From assembly GCF_901000735.1 (NCBI RefSeq), contig NC_081541.1, forward strand, positions 36,474,060-36,538,059: 64,000 nucleotides of DNA, read 5' to 3'. The notes under the pieces were generated by a model. That model saw only the letters and a list, made by a program, of their open reading frames with translations, searched no databases and was not told where the DNA came from. The translations under genes were made by a program, and so were the position numbers. Positions 34,101 to 45,880 of this stretch are shown here, piece by piece. Source of the DNA: Corylus avellana. Its lineage: Eukaryota > Streptophyta > Magnoliopsida > Fagales > Betulaceae. Each line of letters begins with the position of its first letter. The first letter of the stretch is position 1.

Positions 34101-37100
34101 AAAGTGTAAATGAATGTGAGTTGAGAGGGGGGTTAAAGTCAATAACCCTATTTTTTTTTTATGCTGTTAGCAGTGGAGGTCACTAGTTCAAATCTCCATT
34201 TCCCTTTTGTGCGGACATGCATGTCAAAAAAAAAAAACTATCACTAGTTTACACAACATTAATTACTACTTTTCAATGCATTGACATTCCAATTTTTAGA
34301 ACCTTTTAATACATACATGCAAGTTTGATTTGATTGCATCAAAACTTGTATTATGCTATCTATAAATTCAAATAAATTTTGTATGTAATTTAACATGCTT
34401 TTGTATAATCATAATATATCATACTAATTAAGTCCCTTTGAATCATATATATATATATATAGACAATGTATGACAGCATGAAAATCAGGGTAGAAAATGT
34501 TGTGGAAAGAGGGAAAGTTGGGGATGAGTACCTCACCAGAGAAGAGAGCAAAGCCTTTCTCAAATGGACTCATGGATCCACACGCCAAAGTCATCCCACT
34601 ATTATTCAGGTTTCAATATGAACACAACGTTTTAACTCAAGACTTTTACTCTGATACTGTGTTAAATCGCTATTTATTTTGAAAAGTTAAATGGATAGAA
34701 AATAATAAATTTAACAATTTAATTATTATTCTAACAAATTATAAGCAGGTTTTGTTAGAGAATAGCAAAGACAAAGATATCACTGGCCTTTTGATGCCGA
34801 ACCTCATCTATGTCTCAAGAGAGAAAAGCAAGACTTCACCCCACCATTTTAAAGCCGGTGCACTTAATGTTCTGGTAAGCATCCCTACATATAAGCTAGT
34901 CATGCAACAATGGATCGAGATTCTGATTCCTTACAATTGAGATGTTTGAATTAACACAATTTGGGCAATCCTAAAGAGAAGCGAACTGTGAAACCCACCT
35001 ACCAAGTGCAACACCACTCTCTATGGGACTGCTCGAATTGCATGCAAATTAAGCAGTCAATTGTATGGGAACATCATCCATGCATGTTATATATATTCCA
35101 TTAGCAATTCAGAATGCTAATTATAAGAGATCTCATAGGTGTTTATTTTGTGACTATGAAGCTCCGAGTCTCAGCTGTCATGACCAATGCTCCAATTATC
35201 CTCACTCTAGATTGTGACATGTACTCCAATGATCCATATACGCCTCTCCGTGTGCTATGTTACCTACTCGACCCTCAAGCTCGGTCCAAATTAGGATATA
35301 TTCAATTTCCTCAATGCTTTAAGGGAATTAACAAGACTGACACCTATGCTTGTGAGTTTAAACGTCTATATCAAATCTATTCGGTGGGCTTTGATGGACT
35401 AGGAGGGGCTAACTATGTCGGAACTGGGTGCTTTTTTAACCGACGAGTGTTTTTTGGATGTCCCTTAACATTGTTGTTACCAGAAATCCCCGAATTGGGA
35501 CCGAACCATATTGTAAACAAACCCATCCAGTCCCAACCAATTATGGAATTGTCACAAAAGGTGGCTGCTTGCAATTATGAGAACCAGACCAAATGGGGTT
35601 CTGAGGTGAGCTTATTTGCTAGTTATCTTTGTTTTTTTTTACTATTATTATTATTATTTTATTTTTTATAAAATGCACAGATGGGTTTCAGATATGGATC
35701 ATTAGTTGAGGACTACTTCACAGGTTATCGGCTGCAATGTGAGGGATGGAAGTCGATATTCTGCAACCCTGAGAGGGCAGCATTTTTGGGTGATGCACCC
35801 ATTACCCTTGTTGATGTGCTAAATCAGCAAAAGCGATGGGCCGTGGGCCTACTTCAGGTGGTTTTCTCTAAGTTCAGCCCACTAACCTTCGGCATCAAGC
35901 ACATGGGCCTTCTCATGGGCCTTGCTTATGCCCAGAATGGGCTGTGGGCCATTTGGTCGATCCCAACCACCATATACGCCTTCCTTCCTCAGCTTGCTCT
36001 GCTCAATGGAATTAACGTATTCCCAACGGTACATATATTTCACTGCACTTATTATAAATCTCGTCTTTTCCTATGAATTTTAGGGTTTAAACTCAAGAAT
36101 TCTACTTCAATATCATATTAAATAAAAACAAATTAGAGAAAACTTCTTTTATCCCCCTAAATTGTCACTCATTTTGCTATGTCTCTACTAAAGTTTAAAA
36201 CCTCTCAATTTACTGTATCGAACTTCTAAATTTTTTCAATGTCCCCCCTCGATTAGAATTTGCCGTTAAATCCCAAAAAAATTCTCAAAATACCCCGTTT
36301 TTAAAATATATACATATGAAATTTTTTTCGCAAAGATTGAGGCATGGGTATTTTTGCGAAAATCGTTAAATTCGGGCCAACACCTTGATCTTTGCAATTA
36401 TTTTCTTTCATTTTTTCTTAAAACAAATGAGGGTATTTTGGGAATTTTGCCAGGATTTAATGGAAAAGTCTAACGGATTGAGGGTGACATTGAAAAATGA
36501 AAAGAAATTTCCTCCAAACCAGTTTGAAGGAAATTTCCTTCAACCTACTTCAATAGGTGACAAGTGTCATCTCTCTAACATTTTTTTTTTTAAAATATTT
36601 TTAAGACTCGTTTATTGACATTCTACTAATTTAGGAACTTAAACATTAATTTTGGAAAAACTCAAAGATGTTGAATGACACTTGTCACTTATTGAAATAT
36701 GTTGGAGAAAAACTCAAAGATGTTGAATGACACTTGTCCTTGAAAAATATTCAAAGTTCAATACACTAAATCGAGAGAAATTGAACTTTAGGGGGATATT
36801 GCAAAAGTTGTGACAATTAATTAGGAGGGTTAAGCGAAGTTTCCCCAAAACATTAATAAGAAATGATGAATTTAATCATTTAGGAGAAACTTCACTTAGA
36901 ACCCTTGAACTACCAGGTGTTTTGAGACGACCTCCCAAATTTTAAAAACTCTCAATTTCACTCATTAAACTTTCAATTTGATGCAATATACCCCCCATCG
37001 GTCAATTTTCAACGTTAAGCGAATGTTAAACATGATTAAATGACCTTTACACCCCTGAATTTTTTATAAAATTCCAAATTTGCCCTAGTGAACCAATTGT

Positions 37101-37979
37101 TTTTCTTTTAAAAAAAAAAAAAAATCAAGGGTGTTTTGGTATTTTTGTCAGTTTTCGTTAAAGTTAACGTTGTAAATTGATGAAAGAGGGGGTATATTGC
37201 ATCAAATAAAAAGTTCAGGGTTGAAATTGAGAGTTTTTGTAATTTGAGATGATCTTTTCAAAACGGGTTGTAATTCAAAGGCTCTAAATAAAGTTTCACC
37301 AGTCATTTAATTAATTAATATTCAAACAGTTATCATATATATAGTTGACTCTTGTTTAATTATAAAATTTATTCAAGTTAATTCAAAGTGGAAAACTAAT
37401 TAATGTGAATGTTGCATGCAGGTATCAGAGCCATGGTTTGTATTGTACGTGTTTCTCTTCTTAGGCGCGTACGGACAAGATTTCCTCGACTTCATGTTAT
37501 ACAATGGAACCGTCCAAAGATGGTGGAATGATCAGAGAATATGGATGATAAAAGGACTCACATGTCACCTCTTTGGATTCACCGACTTCTTGCTCAATTC
37601 GATAGGCATTTTTTCAACACATGGTTTCAATCTGACAAGCAAAGTGGTTGACGATGATGATGATCAAAACAAAAGGTACGAGGAAGGGGTGTTTGAGTTT
37701 GGAGTTCCATCACCCATGTTTGTGCCGCTGACAACTGCAGCAATCATCAACTTGGTGTCGTTTGTGTGGGGGCTCATGCTGGTTTTCAGAGGCAGCAAAT
37801 TGGAGGGACTGTTTCTGCAGATGTTTATAGCTGGTTTTGTGGTGGTGAACTCCAGGCCAATTTATGCAGCCATGGTGTTGAGAAGTGATGAAGGAAGGAT
37901 GCCGGTTAGGGTTACCATAATCTCAACAATTCTGGCATGTGGTCTTGTTGTTGCAGCTTCTCTTACTCTTAGGGTTTGA
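31121..37979 (+). CDS. CSLG: Cellulose synthase-like protein G (CslG), glycosyltransferase family 2
   Basis: Six exons, 31121-31705, 34463-34609, 34749-34874, 35162-35605, 35681-36028 and 37422-37979, all phase 0 with GT-AG borders, give 735 residues, the normal CslG length, with no internal stop. Two N-terminal membrane segments (about 20-36 and 47-69) precede a cytosolic GT2 domain. It has the first aspartate motif SDDGGS (D140, D141), DCDM (303-306), the V-E-D acid motif in SLVEDY (443-445) and QQKRW (483-487, the QxxRW signature). Several C-terminal membrane segments follow (about 500-735). Phrases such as KAGALNVL, PNLIYVSRE and GTGCFFNRR are typical of the G clade. CslG proteins sit in endomembranes. 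Legume and spinach members (CSyGT, SOAP5) attach glucuronic acid at C-3 of triterpenes in saponin synthesis, a plausible but unproven role here. Introns 1 and 5 are swollen by foldback elements and a LINE-like insert. Confidence 0.95.
31965..32460. mobile_element. Foldback element in CslG intron 1
   Basis: The left arm contains CTACCACTCCTAATTTTGACATGC and the right arm its inverted counterpart GCATGTCAAAAGAGGTAGTAG. The first phrase, CCCTTACTTTGGACCCT, is duplicated in tandem. A central GC-rich hairpin is built on GGTCTGGC/GCCAGACC repeats. Ends are blurred by A-runs. Confidence 0.65.
32815..33200. mobile_element. Foldback element in CslG intron 1
   Basis: Inverted arms share AAAAGCTCTCAATTAAGGGTAT-like and TCGTTAAATCTTGTCAAA sequence on the left with the reverse order at 33055-33130. 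Both ends are degenerate. Confidence 0.55.
33441..33760 (-). mobile_element. Truncated LINE-like insert in CslG intron 1
   Basis: A T-run at 33441-33463 followed by GC-richer sequence; on the minus strand it reads CCTTGTAATTCCCCG...TTTGCTTT then poly(A), a typical LINE 3' end. No reverse transcriptase remains. Confidence 0.45.
34167..34237 (+). mobile_element. tRNA-derived SINE, 3' half
   Basis: Has the B-box part GTCACTAGTTCAAATCTCC, the phrase TTTTGTGCGGACATG and a poly(A) tail, matching the fuller copy at 49410-49513. The A-box half is missing. Confidence 0.65.
36138..36847. mobile_element. Complex foldback element in CslG intron 5
   Basis: Left end GAGAAAACTTCTTTTATCCCCCTAA-like, right end inverted GGGGAAACTTCGCTTAACC. 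Inner inverted blocks include CAAAATACCC and GGGTATTTTG. A further duplicated piece, ACTCAAAGATGTTGAATGACACTTGTC, appears twice near 36660 and 36715, so something inserted into it. The flanks give only a weak 9-bp match. Confidence 0.6.
36883..37300. mobile_element. MULE-type MITE, 418 bp, in CslG intron 5
   Basis: Inverted ends GGAGAAACTTCACTTAGAACC and GGTGAAACTTTATTTAGAGCC. Flanks AATCATTTA (36874-36882) and AGTCATTTA (37301-37309) match at 8 of 9 bases. Same family and nearly the same length as 41564-41979 and 54256-54672. Confidence 0.85.
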
Positions 37980-38350
37980 AATTATCTTCTCTCGAGTAAT
38001 GCTATGTTGGAAATATTAGATTTAGTGCAACAACAACATGATTCCGTAGCGGAAAATAAAAATTGTCTAACCAAGATTGAACTTTATGATATGTGAAGAA
38101 AAATGTTATTTAAAAAAAAAAGGTGGAGGGAGGAGGAGGAGAATATAATATTTATTCCGCTGCGTTATTTGAGGTATTAGCAGTCATGTGAAAATTTTAA
38201 TACATTTTCTTTTTGCCCATGTAATTTAGGGCGGGATGTTACAAGCTATATTAAAAATTTTAGAAATTTGATTTAGGTTATATTGGCAATTTTTAAACAT
38301 TTGAGGCAAGATTAAAAAAGAGGTAAAACATTGAGGGCTAAAATGTATTT
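37980..38350. other. 3' flank of the CslG gene
   Basis: Presumed 3' UTR and spacer. No further gene seen. Confidence 0.4.
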
Positions 38351-38763
38351 CGAAAAATTACAGTTTACCCCCTCAAAGTTGACAGCGTTTTTCAATTTGA
38401 ATATCAAAGTTTCAATTTTTGCAATTCACCCCCCCCTCAAAGTTTCAATTTTTTGCAATTTGACTAATTTTATCCAAAACTTTCTATATTGCCCCTAATT
38501 TTTATTTTTTTATTTTTTATAAAAAAAATTAAAAAAATTTTGGGGTGGCTACAGTCATTTTTGCACGCCCAAATTTGTTTTTCATTTCATAAAAAATTAA
38601 AAAAAAATAAAAATAAAAATTAGGGGCAATATGGGAATTTTGGGATGATATTGATCGAATTGAAAAAAATTGGAACTTTGTGGGGGTGGATTGCAAAAAT
38701 TGAAACTTTGATGTTCAAATTGAAAAACACTGTCAACTTTGGGGGGGTAAACTGTAATTTCTC
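38351..38763. mobile_element. MULE-type MITE, 413 bp, exact 9-bp TSD
   Basis: Ends CGAAAAATTACAGTTTACC and, inverted, GAGAAATTACAGTTTACC. Long arms are built on CAAAGTTGACAG and CAATTTGAA phrases. Exact duplications AATGTATTT lie at 38342-38350 and 38764-38772. Confidence 0.9.
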
Positions 38764-38963
38764 AATGTATTTTACACATACCCATCAAATTACCACCCTA
38801 TTGTCAATGCCCCCCCTAAACTACTAACAAATTACAAATGTTAATGTCTTTCCTAAAGCCAACAAAAAGACTAAAATGACCATAAAAATTTCAATTAAAA
38901 AAAAAAATCCTTATAAATTTAAAAAAAAAAAAAAAAAAAAAAAGTTAAAACAAATAAAATAAA

Positions 38964-39335
38964 GGGTAAAGTCAATTTAACCCCCTCAAACTACTACCCT
39001 AATGACAATCTACCCTCCAAACTATCAGTTATGACAATTTACCCCACAAACTATCAAAACAATGACAATGTGCCCCAATTTTTTTTTAAAATGACGAAAT
39101 TACCCTTACTAAAATAAAAATAAAAGTACTAAATTTTAATTTTTTTTAAAAAAAAAATTTAAGGGTATTTTTATCTTATTGAAAATTTTGTAAGGGTAAT
39201 TTTGTCATTTTGCTAACATTGGGTGGTACATTTTCATTGTTTTGGTAGTTTAGGAGGTAAATTGTTGTAATTAATAGTTTGAATGGTAGATTATCATTAA
39301 AGTAGTAGTTTGAGGGGGTTAAGTGAAATTTACCC
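38964..39335. mobile_element. MULE-type MITE, 372 bp, exact 9-bp TSD
   Basis: Ends GGGTAAAGTCAATTTAACCCC and, inverted, GGGTAAATTTCACTTAACCCC. Exact duplications TAAAATAAA lie at 38955-38963 and 39336-39344. It shares its terminal style with 29947-30385. Confidence 0.9.
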
Positions 39336-39760
39336 TAAAATAAAAAACGTTAAAATATCCTTATAAAAATAAGAAAAAAAAAAGCATTAAAATAAAATGA
39401 AAAAAATGTGATTAACATGACATGATAAAGGACACGTGACATACCATGCCAAAATGTTAGGATGTCAGATTTTTTACATTTTTTTTTTTTCTTTCTAAAA
39501 GACAACATTAATTAGCATTTATTTTTTCTTTTTTATTGAAAGATGAATAAAATTCTCTTTTTTTTCTTCTCCACCCCAAACCCCGCCACTCCAACTCCCT
39601 CCCCACCCTCTCCTCCGAGTCTCCGACCAATCTGCCCAAAAATGACTTATGGCTCCAAGAATTCAAACGTGTCCCTCTAATCATACAATTCCATTTATCT
39701 TTTTCACGCGGTCAAGAATTCCACCGATACCTATACTGAAGAAACTTCGATGTCTGCTTT

Positions 39761-39847
39761 CAGGGCCGGCTCAGGCCCTAGGCAAGTTAGGCCCTCGCCT
39801 AGGGCCCCCAATTTAATAAGGCCCAAAAAAAATATTTTTGAGTTAAA

Positions 39848-39880
<33 letters not shown>

Positions 39881-41185
39881 ATTTTGGACCAAAAAAAAAA
39901 TTGAAGGCCCAAATTTTTTTTAATAGGACCTAAAAATTTTTTTTATCAAAATTTAAGGCCTCAATTTAATAAGACCCCAATTAATAAGCCCACTATAAAC
40001 TTTAAAAATAATTCAAAAAATAAATTAAAAAAGTACAAAGCATTAAAGCCTTATACACCATTACGCCAATTCCCTAGAGCTACTGACGCTACAGTACACG
40101 CCTGACGGCTGATGCTACAGTACACGCCTACATCATTCACTCATCATCTTGGCCTCTTTCTAGAAATTTTTTATTTTTGATGAGAAAATATAAACGTTAG
40201 AAATAAAATATTACCATTTATTTTCTATTTATTATTTAGCCATCTAGGGAAAGCCAAGAGCCAAAAATATAAACTGTTGTCAATCATGGGCATTTTAAAT
40301 ATCAGTCTCTATATTTGCCACTTTACTTCTTCTCTTTACTTGCTCTTTTTTGAGTTTTTCTTCTTTGCCTATCTCATCATTTTCTCTTCCTCTCCGACTC
40401 CGAGTGACTGAATCTCTTGTCCTATCTCCAAGAACTGCTTCATAATTTCTTTGCCAAATCAGGTTTTATTGTTCTATTTTTGTCATTTATTTTATTATAG
40501 TCATAATTTTTTTTTGATAAATCATGTTTGTTTAATTTGTTAGTATTTTTAATTAAACATGTCTACTAGAAAATATGCATCTGGAGATAAAAAACTTCAA
40601 AACAAGAAATAAAAGTAGACAAATTGATTGAATCTCAAAGAGGAGCTCTAAATAAATTTGTTATTAGAAATAAACAAAATATTGAGGATAATTTAGGTGA
40701 AAAACTCATAAATGAACAAGAAACTCATCAAAATGAATAAGAAGAAAGTGTAATATTTTAAAGTTTTATTTCGCTTATAAGAAACTAAAAGAAAGTGCTC
40801 CAATTGACATATTAAATTATATAAAAAGACTTGATTTTTTTCCAAATGCATATATCGCTTATAGAATTTTATTAACAATACCTGTTACAGTTGCTTCTGC
40901 AGAAAGAAGTTTTTCAAAATTAAAATTAATAAAATCCTACCTAAGATCAACAATGTTACAAGAGAGATTAAATGGATTAGCCATATTATCAATTGAAAAA
41001 AAAGATATTAGAAAATCTTGAAGATAAAAACTTAATCAGAAATTTTGCATCTCAAAAAGCGAGTAGAAGAATTTTTAAATATATATATATGTGTGTGTGT
41101 GTGTGTGTTACTTTAAAAAAAAAAAAAATTTAGGCCCAATTTCAAAGTTTCGCCTAAGGCCCCAAAATATGTTGAGCCGACCCTG
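39761..41185 (+). mobile_element. Deleted hAT transposon, 1425 bp, exact 8-bp TSD
   Basis: Inverted ends CAGGGCCGGCTCA and TGAGCCGACCCTG lie between exact 8-base duplications TCTGCTTT (39753-39760 and 41186-41193), the hAT signature. Inside, an ATG at 40559 opens a short N-terminal remnant. At about 40800-41010 the C-terminal dimerisation region of a hAT transposase (ASAERSFSKLKLIK, LQERLNGLA) is readable, with frame breaks. The zinc finger and catalytic parts between them are gone. A (TG)n run lies at about 41090-41108. Confidence 0.9.
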
Positions 41186-41193
41186 TCTGCTTT

Positions 41194-41508
41194 AACTGTC
41201 ACTTGTCATGTTCTCTCGAGTTGATTCTATTCTCGGAAGGCATCCATTGACTCTTCTTAGTATTTCCTGGATATGTTGATCCCAGGGTCTTTGGCATCGG
41301 GGTTCTAATTTCACATAGTGAGACCTAATTTGGGATCCTCGGGTTCTACTCTTCCCGGGGTTGATGAACTCGAGGCCCGGGTGTGTTCTTATACCCGGGC
41401 CTGTCTTTGTCAACATCTTCAATTGGGCTTCCATCTTCTGAGCCGTACCCATCTTGGAGACCATGAATTTTCTTGACGGGCCAGTAAGATGGGATTATTC
41501 CCAACAAA
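41194..41508 (-). mobile_element. LTR remnant interrupted by the hAT element
   Basis: On the minus strand it starts TGTTGGGAATAATCCCA, close to the start of the LTR at 55743-56091. It is relatively GC-rich and has open frames but no recognised protein. The hAT element inserted at its left side, so the LTR probably continues left of 39753. Confidence 0.4.
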
Positions 41509-41563
41509 AGCTTTTGTTTTATTGTTTTGAGTTGGAATGAAAAATACAGTAATTTATAATTTA

Positions 41564-41979
41564 GAGAAAACTTTACTTGGGACCCTTTAACTATTATATG
41601 TTTTGAGAAGATCCTCAAAATTTCAAAAACTCTTAATTTCACCTCCTAAATTTTCATTTTGATCATTTGATGCAATGTACCTCATTCATCAATTTTTAGT
41701 GTAACTTTAACGAAAACTGACAAAAATACCAAAATACCCTTGATTTTTGTTTTTAGAAACAAACAATTGCATCACATGGGTAAATTTGGAATTTTATATA
41801 AAATTGAGGGGGTATAAAAGTCATTTAATCATGTTTAACATCCGTTTAAACTTGAAAATTGTCAAAGGGGGTACATTGTATCAAATTGAAAGTTCATTGG
41901 TAAAATTGAGAGTTTTTGAAATTTGGAAAGGTCTTCTTAAAACATGTGATAGTTCAGGGACCTTAAGTAAAGTTTTCTA
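41564..41979. mobile_element. MULE-type MITE, 416 bp, exact 9-bp TSD
   Basis: Ends GAGAAAACTTTACTTGGGACC and inverted (TA)GAAAACTTTACTTAAGGTCC. Exact duplications TATAATTTA lie at 41555-41563 and 41980-41988. Sister of 36883-37300 and 54256-54672. Confidence 0.88.
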
Positions 41980-42132
41980 TATAATTTATTTTGTCACTCC
42001 TAATGTTAATTTATGCAGCTATTTCAAGTTGAAAAATTGAATATTCACATTACAACTTTTGGTAATTTGACAATGACATTAAGAAACATGTAATATATTG
42101 AAGGGGTAAATGAAATTTCCTCAAAATAATAA

Positions 42133-42516
42133 GGGAAAACTTCACTTTGACCCCCTGAACTTCCACTCGATTTTACAAATTCTCCTGAACTTTCAAATCT
42201 CTCATTTTGAACTCCTGAATTTTCAATTACTTTCAATTAGAACCCTTCGTTAATTTTAGCCGTTAAAAATATAAAAAAAAAAAGACCAAAATGTCCTTGA
42301 TTTTCATTTTTTTAAAATAAAAAATAAAAAAAAACGTTTTGAAAGTTAGAATTTTATACAAAAGTCAGGGGTATAAACGTTATGTAATGTTTAAAATCTG
42401 ACGAAAGGTTCACATTGACAATAATTAAAAGTTTAGGGATCCAAAATGAGAGATTTGGAAGTTCGGGGGGTTATAAAATCGAGTGAAAGTTCCTGGGGCC
42501 AAAGTGAAGTTTCCCC
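42133..42516. mobile_element. MULE-type MITE, 384 bp, exact 9-bp TSD
   Basis: Ends GGGAAAACTTCACTTTGACCC and, inverted, GGGGAAACTTCACTTTGGCCC. Exact duplications AAATAATAA lie at 42124-42132 and 42517-42525. Its termini are close to the end of the 7.3-kb MULE. Confidence 0.9.
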
Positions 42517-42525
42517 AAATAATAA

Positions 42526-42923
42526 AGTTATACGAATTTCTTTGAGCAAATTTGAGCTTATAAAAGTTGAGCTAGCTAGCTCATCCAATAAACCAAGTTT
42601 TGTTCTTCATTCATTTAATAAATAAATTGAACTTGAGTTGAGTTTATCTGGCATGCTTAATCTTAAATTCTTTATTAACTTTTAGATTCATTTGAAAAAC
42701 ACCCTACCCTAGTCCAATAGTTAAAATGCCAAAAATAAAAAATAAAAAATGATGGTAATATAAAGAAGAAGGTGACAAACAGGCAATGTAGTAATTTATT
42801 CATACGTGCCAAAAGATTTAATTATTCAAAGCACAAAAACCTTTACTCATAAATTATAAATTATAGATTATAAATTAGAACGTTTGACCCCTCTTAACCA
42901 TGTCCCTACGCTTTGCAATAGTC

Positions 42924-42960
<37 letters not shown>

Positions 42961-43072
42961 TAAATCGACTATTTCAACCTACTTGAAGGGGGTGGAAAAA
43001 ATAAAAAATAAAAAGACAGTTTTCTTCAAATTAAGGTAGTGTTTTTTTTACCTCAATCACATTTTTTTTTAG
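42526..43072. other. Intergenic, no gene seen
   Basis: AT-rich sequence with a 30-base A-run (about 42928-42957). Nothing else recognised. Confidence 0.4.
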
Positions 43073-43584
43073 GGGGAAAATTCACTTTACACACCTGAAA
43101 TTTGAGGTATTTTTCAATTTGAACATTAATGTTTAAAAATTTGCAATGTACCATCCTAATGTTTCAAAAAATTTCAATTAACACCATACGTTACTAATTA
43201 CAGTCCAAGTACACGAAAATTGCCGGCATAAGAGCAGATGTCTCGCATCTGCTCCTTTTCTTTTTCGCTCCAACACCCACATGACACCCAAAAGGGGTTC
43301 ATAAGGGATTGACGAGAAAAAAATCAAAACAGGCGTTGAGTTTTAATGAGGGGCAATTACGTCATTTCACTAACTAAATTGGATGCAAAATTGGAAGATG
43401 CAGCATAAAAATCCCACATGAGACACACGTGATGTCATTTTCGTCTACTTAGATGGCAATTAGTAATGGAGAGTGTTAATTGCAAATTTTTGAAACATTA
43501 AGGGAGTACATTACAAATTTTTAAACATTTTGGTTCAAATTGAAAAATATCTCAAATTTTGGGGTGGTAAAGTGAATTTTCCCC
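43073..43584. mobile_element. Foldback element, about 512 bp
   Basis: Ends GGGGAAAATTCACTTTAC and the inverted copy GTGAATTTTCCCC; arms share CAATTTGAAC and TTTGCAATGTAC phrases. The interior has a small hairpin (GAGCAGATG...CATCTGCTC). Flanking TTTTTAG is present on both sides, but a full 9-bp duplication is not clear. Confidence 0.75.
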
Positions 43585-43790
43585 TTTTTAGTAAAATTCA
43601 GAGAAATGATTCAAGTCAATATTTTTCTTTCCTCATCCTACAAATTTAATTGATCAACTACTAAGTTTATACCTTTATGACTCCAAACAAATTCATTGTT
43701 TGATTTATTCATTTACTATAGAGATGGCTATAAGATGGTTGAAAAATGAATAAATTTTAAAAGAAAAATACCTTAACTTTTCTTTTAAAG

Positions 43791-43918
43791 TCCTCAAGAG
43801 TAATTCAATTGGCTAGATCTCACAGCTTATAAAATAGAAGTTATTAATTCGAATCCTCACTCCTTTTAATCTCTTGTGTGGACACGTAAAGAAAAGGAAA
43901 AAAAACAAAAAAAAAAAA
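43791..43918 (+). mobile_element. tRNA-derived SINE
   Basis: A-box-like AATTCAATTGGCTAGATCTC, B-box-like TTAATTCGAATCCTC, then CTCTTGTGTGGACACGT and an A-rich tail. Same family as 49410-49513. Confidence 0.7.
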
Positions 43919-44876
43919 TCCCTCTTTCTCTCTCTCTCACACAGACATGGTGTCTTGGTTGGTAGAGTCTGTAGAGAGCTCAGAGGCGAGGATGTTCTCA
44001 ATGCGTGGAGATACGTACGAAAAATCATGTGTTTTATATTTTACGCGTAAGGTTAGAAATTATATATATATTTTTTATATTTATTTTACAATATTAATAT
44101 GACAGTTTAATTCAATTTTTAAATTTGTTATTGGTTTTTTTTTTAAAAAGTGTAATAATTGTAAGATAAATGTTATTTTCTGACAATTTTCTATATTTGC
44201 ATTTTATATATTATACTTTTTATATTACAGGGTACGTGTTACAATATTATTGATGCTGACATAACATAACAATATATTTTGTTCGATCTGAAAACACATC
44301 AATGGACCTGCTAATGTTTTTTTCTTGAAAAATGCTAGAAATTATAAATTTATTTAATATTCATTTTAACAAGGCTGATATCACATTTCCATCCAACTAT
44401 TAAATTAATCATTGTTAAATAATAATAAAAAAATCCAATAATTCAATTTGTAAATTGTAGTGTCAGACAATTATATGATTAAATATAGTAGCTAGAATTA
44501 CTGTTGTTGCTTACCTTATAGAGTTTTCAATCACTTTTTAAAACTCAAAAAAAAAAAAAAAAAAAAAAAAAATCAACTAAATGATGGCAAAGACAAATAC
44601 TAGTATACTACATCTTTTATTATAGAGAAATAATTTGTGTCAATAATGTGTTCATATTTTTTATATATTTGATTACAAATTAGATCAAACATTAGATTTG
44701 TAGGGTCCACCATTGACTTATGTAGGGTTCACATAAGTCCTCAAATCTAATAATTGATTTGTAAGATTTTCGTTTGCCAAAAGTTGATTTTGTAATATGA
44801 GATGAGAAAAATATTGACACCAATCATTTCTAGTTATTATAAAGTTATTTACAAGAGAAGTGCTATTTAGTAAACG
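43919..44876. other. Intergenic, no gene seen
   Basis: AT-rich sequence with a 30-base A-run near 44547. No exon or classified repeat. Confidence 0.4.
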
Positions 44877-45056
44877 AGTAATGTTAGGTACCATCTTTTT
44901 ATCCTCATAAAATCCTCTTAAAGTTGATGTGCCTTCTAAAATCATCATTAAAGTTTAGATGAATCATACTTGAATTTTGATTTAATGGTAATTTTGAAAG
45001 TCACATAAACTTTAAGAAGATTTTAGGAAAATAAAAAGATGGTACCTAATGTCACT
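44877..45056. mobile_element. MITE, 180 bp
   Basis: Inverted ends AGTAATGTTAGGTACCATC and AGTGACATTAGGTACCATC, with ATCTTTTTAT(C/T)(C/T)TC continuing the match inward. Superfamily not decided. Confidence 0.75.
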
Positions 45057-45069
45057 TGTGGTAGACTCT

Positions 45070-45263
45070 AGTAATGCTAGAAGTTACTCTACCTTGTGTC
45101 CTTCTTGTGTCACTCCAAGAATGATGTGGCTTTTAAAATTACAATTGGCCTTATGATTGATCATTATTAAATTTTGATTAAATGCTGATTTTAAAAGCCA
45201 CCTCATTCTTAGAGTGAGACGAGAGGAACATAAGAATGACTTTTATAATTACTCTATATTACT
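45070..45263. mobile_element. MITE, about 190 bp
   Basis: Outer inverted ends AGTAATGCTAGAAGTTACTC and AGCAGTAATATAGAGTAATT; inner arms CACTC(C/T)AAGAATGA(T/G)GTGGCTTTTAAAAT. Related arms occur at 3072-3195 and 60529-60635. Confidence 0.65.
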
Positions 45264-45418
45264 GCTATACAACTATGGTGATGTGACAATAAAAATCAAC
45301 CATTGAATCAATGAGAGCTTACAACAAACAAACAAAAATTAATGACTGATTTTTATTGCCACATCAGCATTAATACGAGAATTTACTAAATATCATTTCT
45401 CCATTTATAAACTTACTT

Positions 45419-45822
45419 GGCAAACTATAATTTTTTTAATTATTTCAACAAATATGGACCATCATCTCAATTTGTAAACAAACTTATAACAAAAAGTCAC
45501 AACAATAGCCCTCCATTAATTTTTTTTTTTTAAAAAAAGAAAGTAAAACTCTACGGTGTAAGCTAAAAGATAGGGCTCTCAAAATGGGTTGGCGTGTCAG
45601 GTTCGTGTCAACCCGTTTATGCTAACCCAAACACAACACGTTTTCTTAACAAATAACGCGACACGACATATGTAGCCCGTTTAAATAAACGTGTCATGTC
45701 GGGTTGACGCGACACGACCCGTAAACACGTTTAATTTAGATATTAATAAGTTCCAATCCGACACGTGAACAAGTTTAAAGAAAACCCATTCATTTCTTAG
45801 AACAAATCTGAGATAAAAATAA

Positions 45823-45880
<58 letters not shown>

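Noticed and set aside
41192..41642. Minus-strand frames of 90 and 98 codons
   Set aside because: They fall in an LTR fragment and run into a MITE; no protein family recognised.
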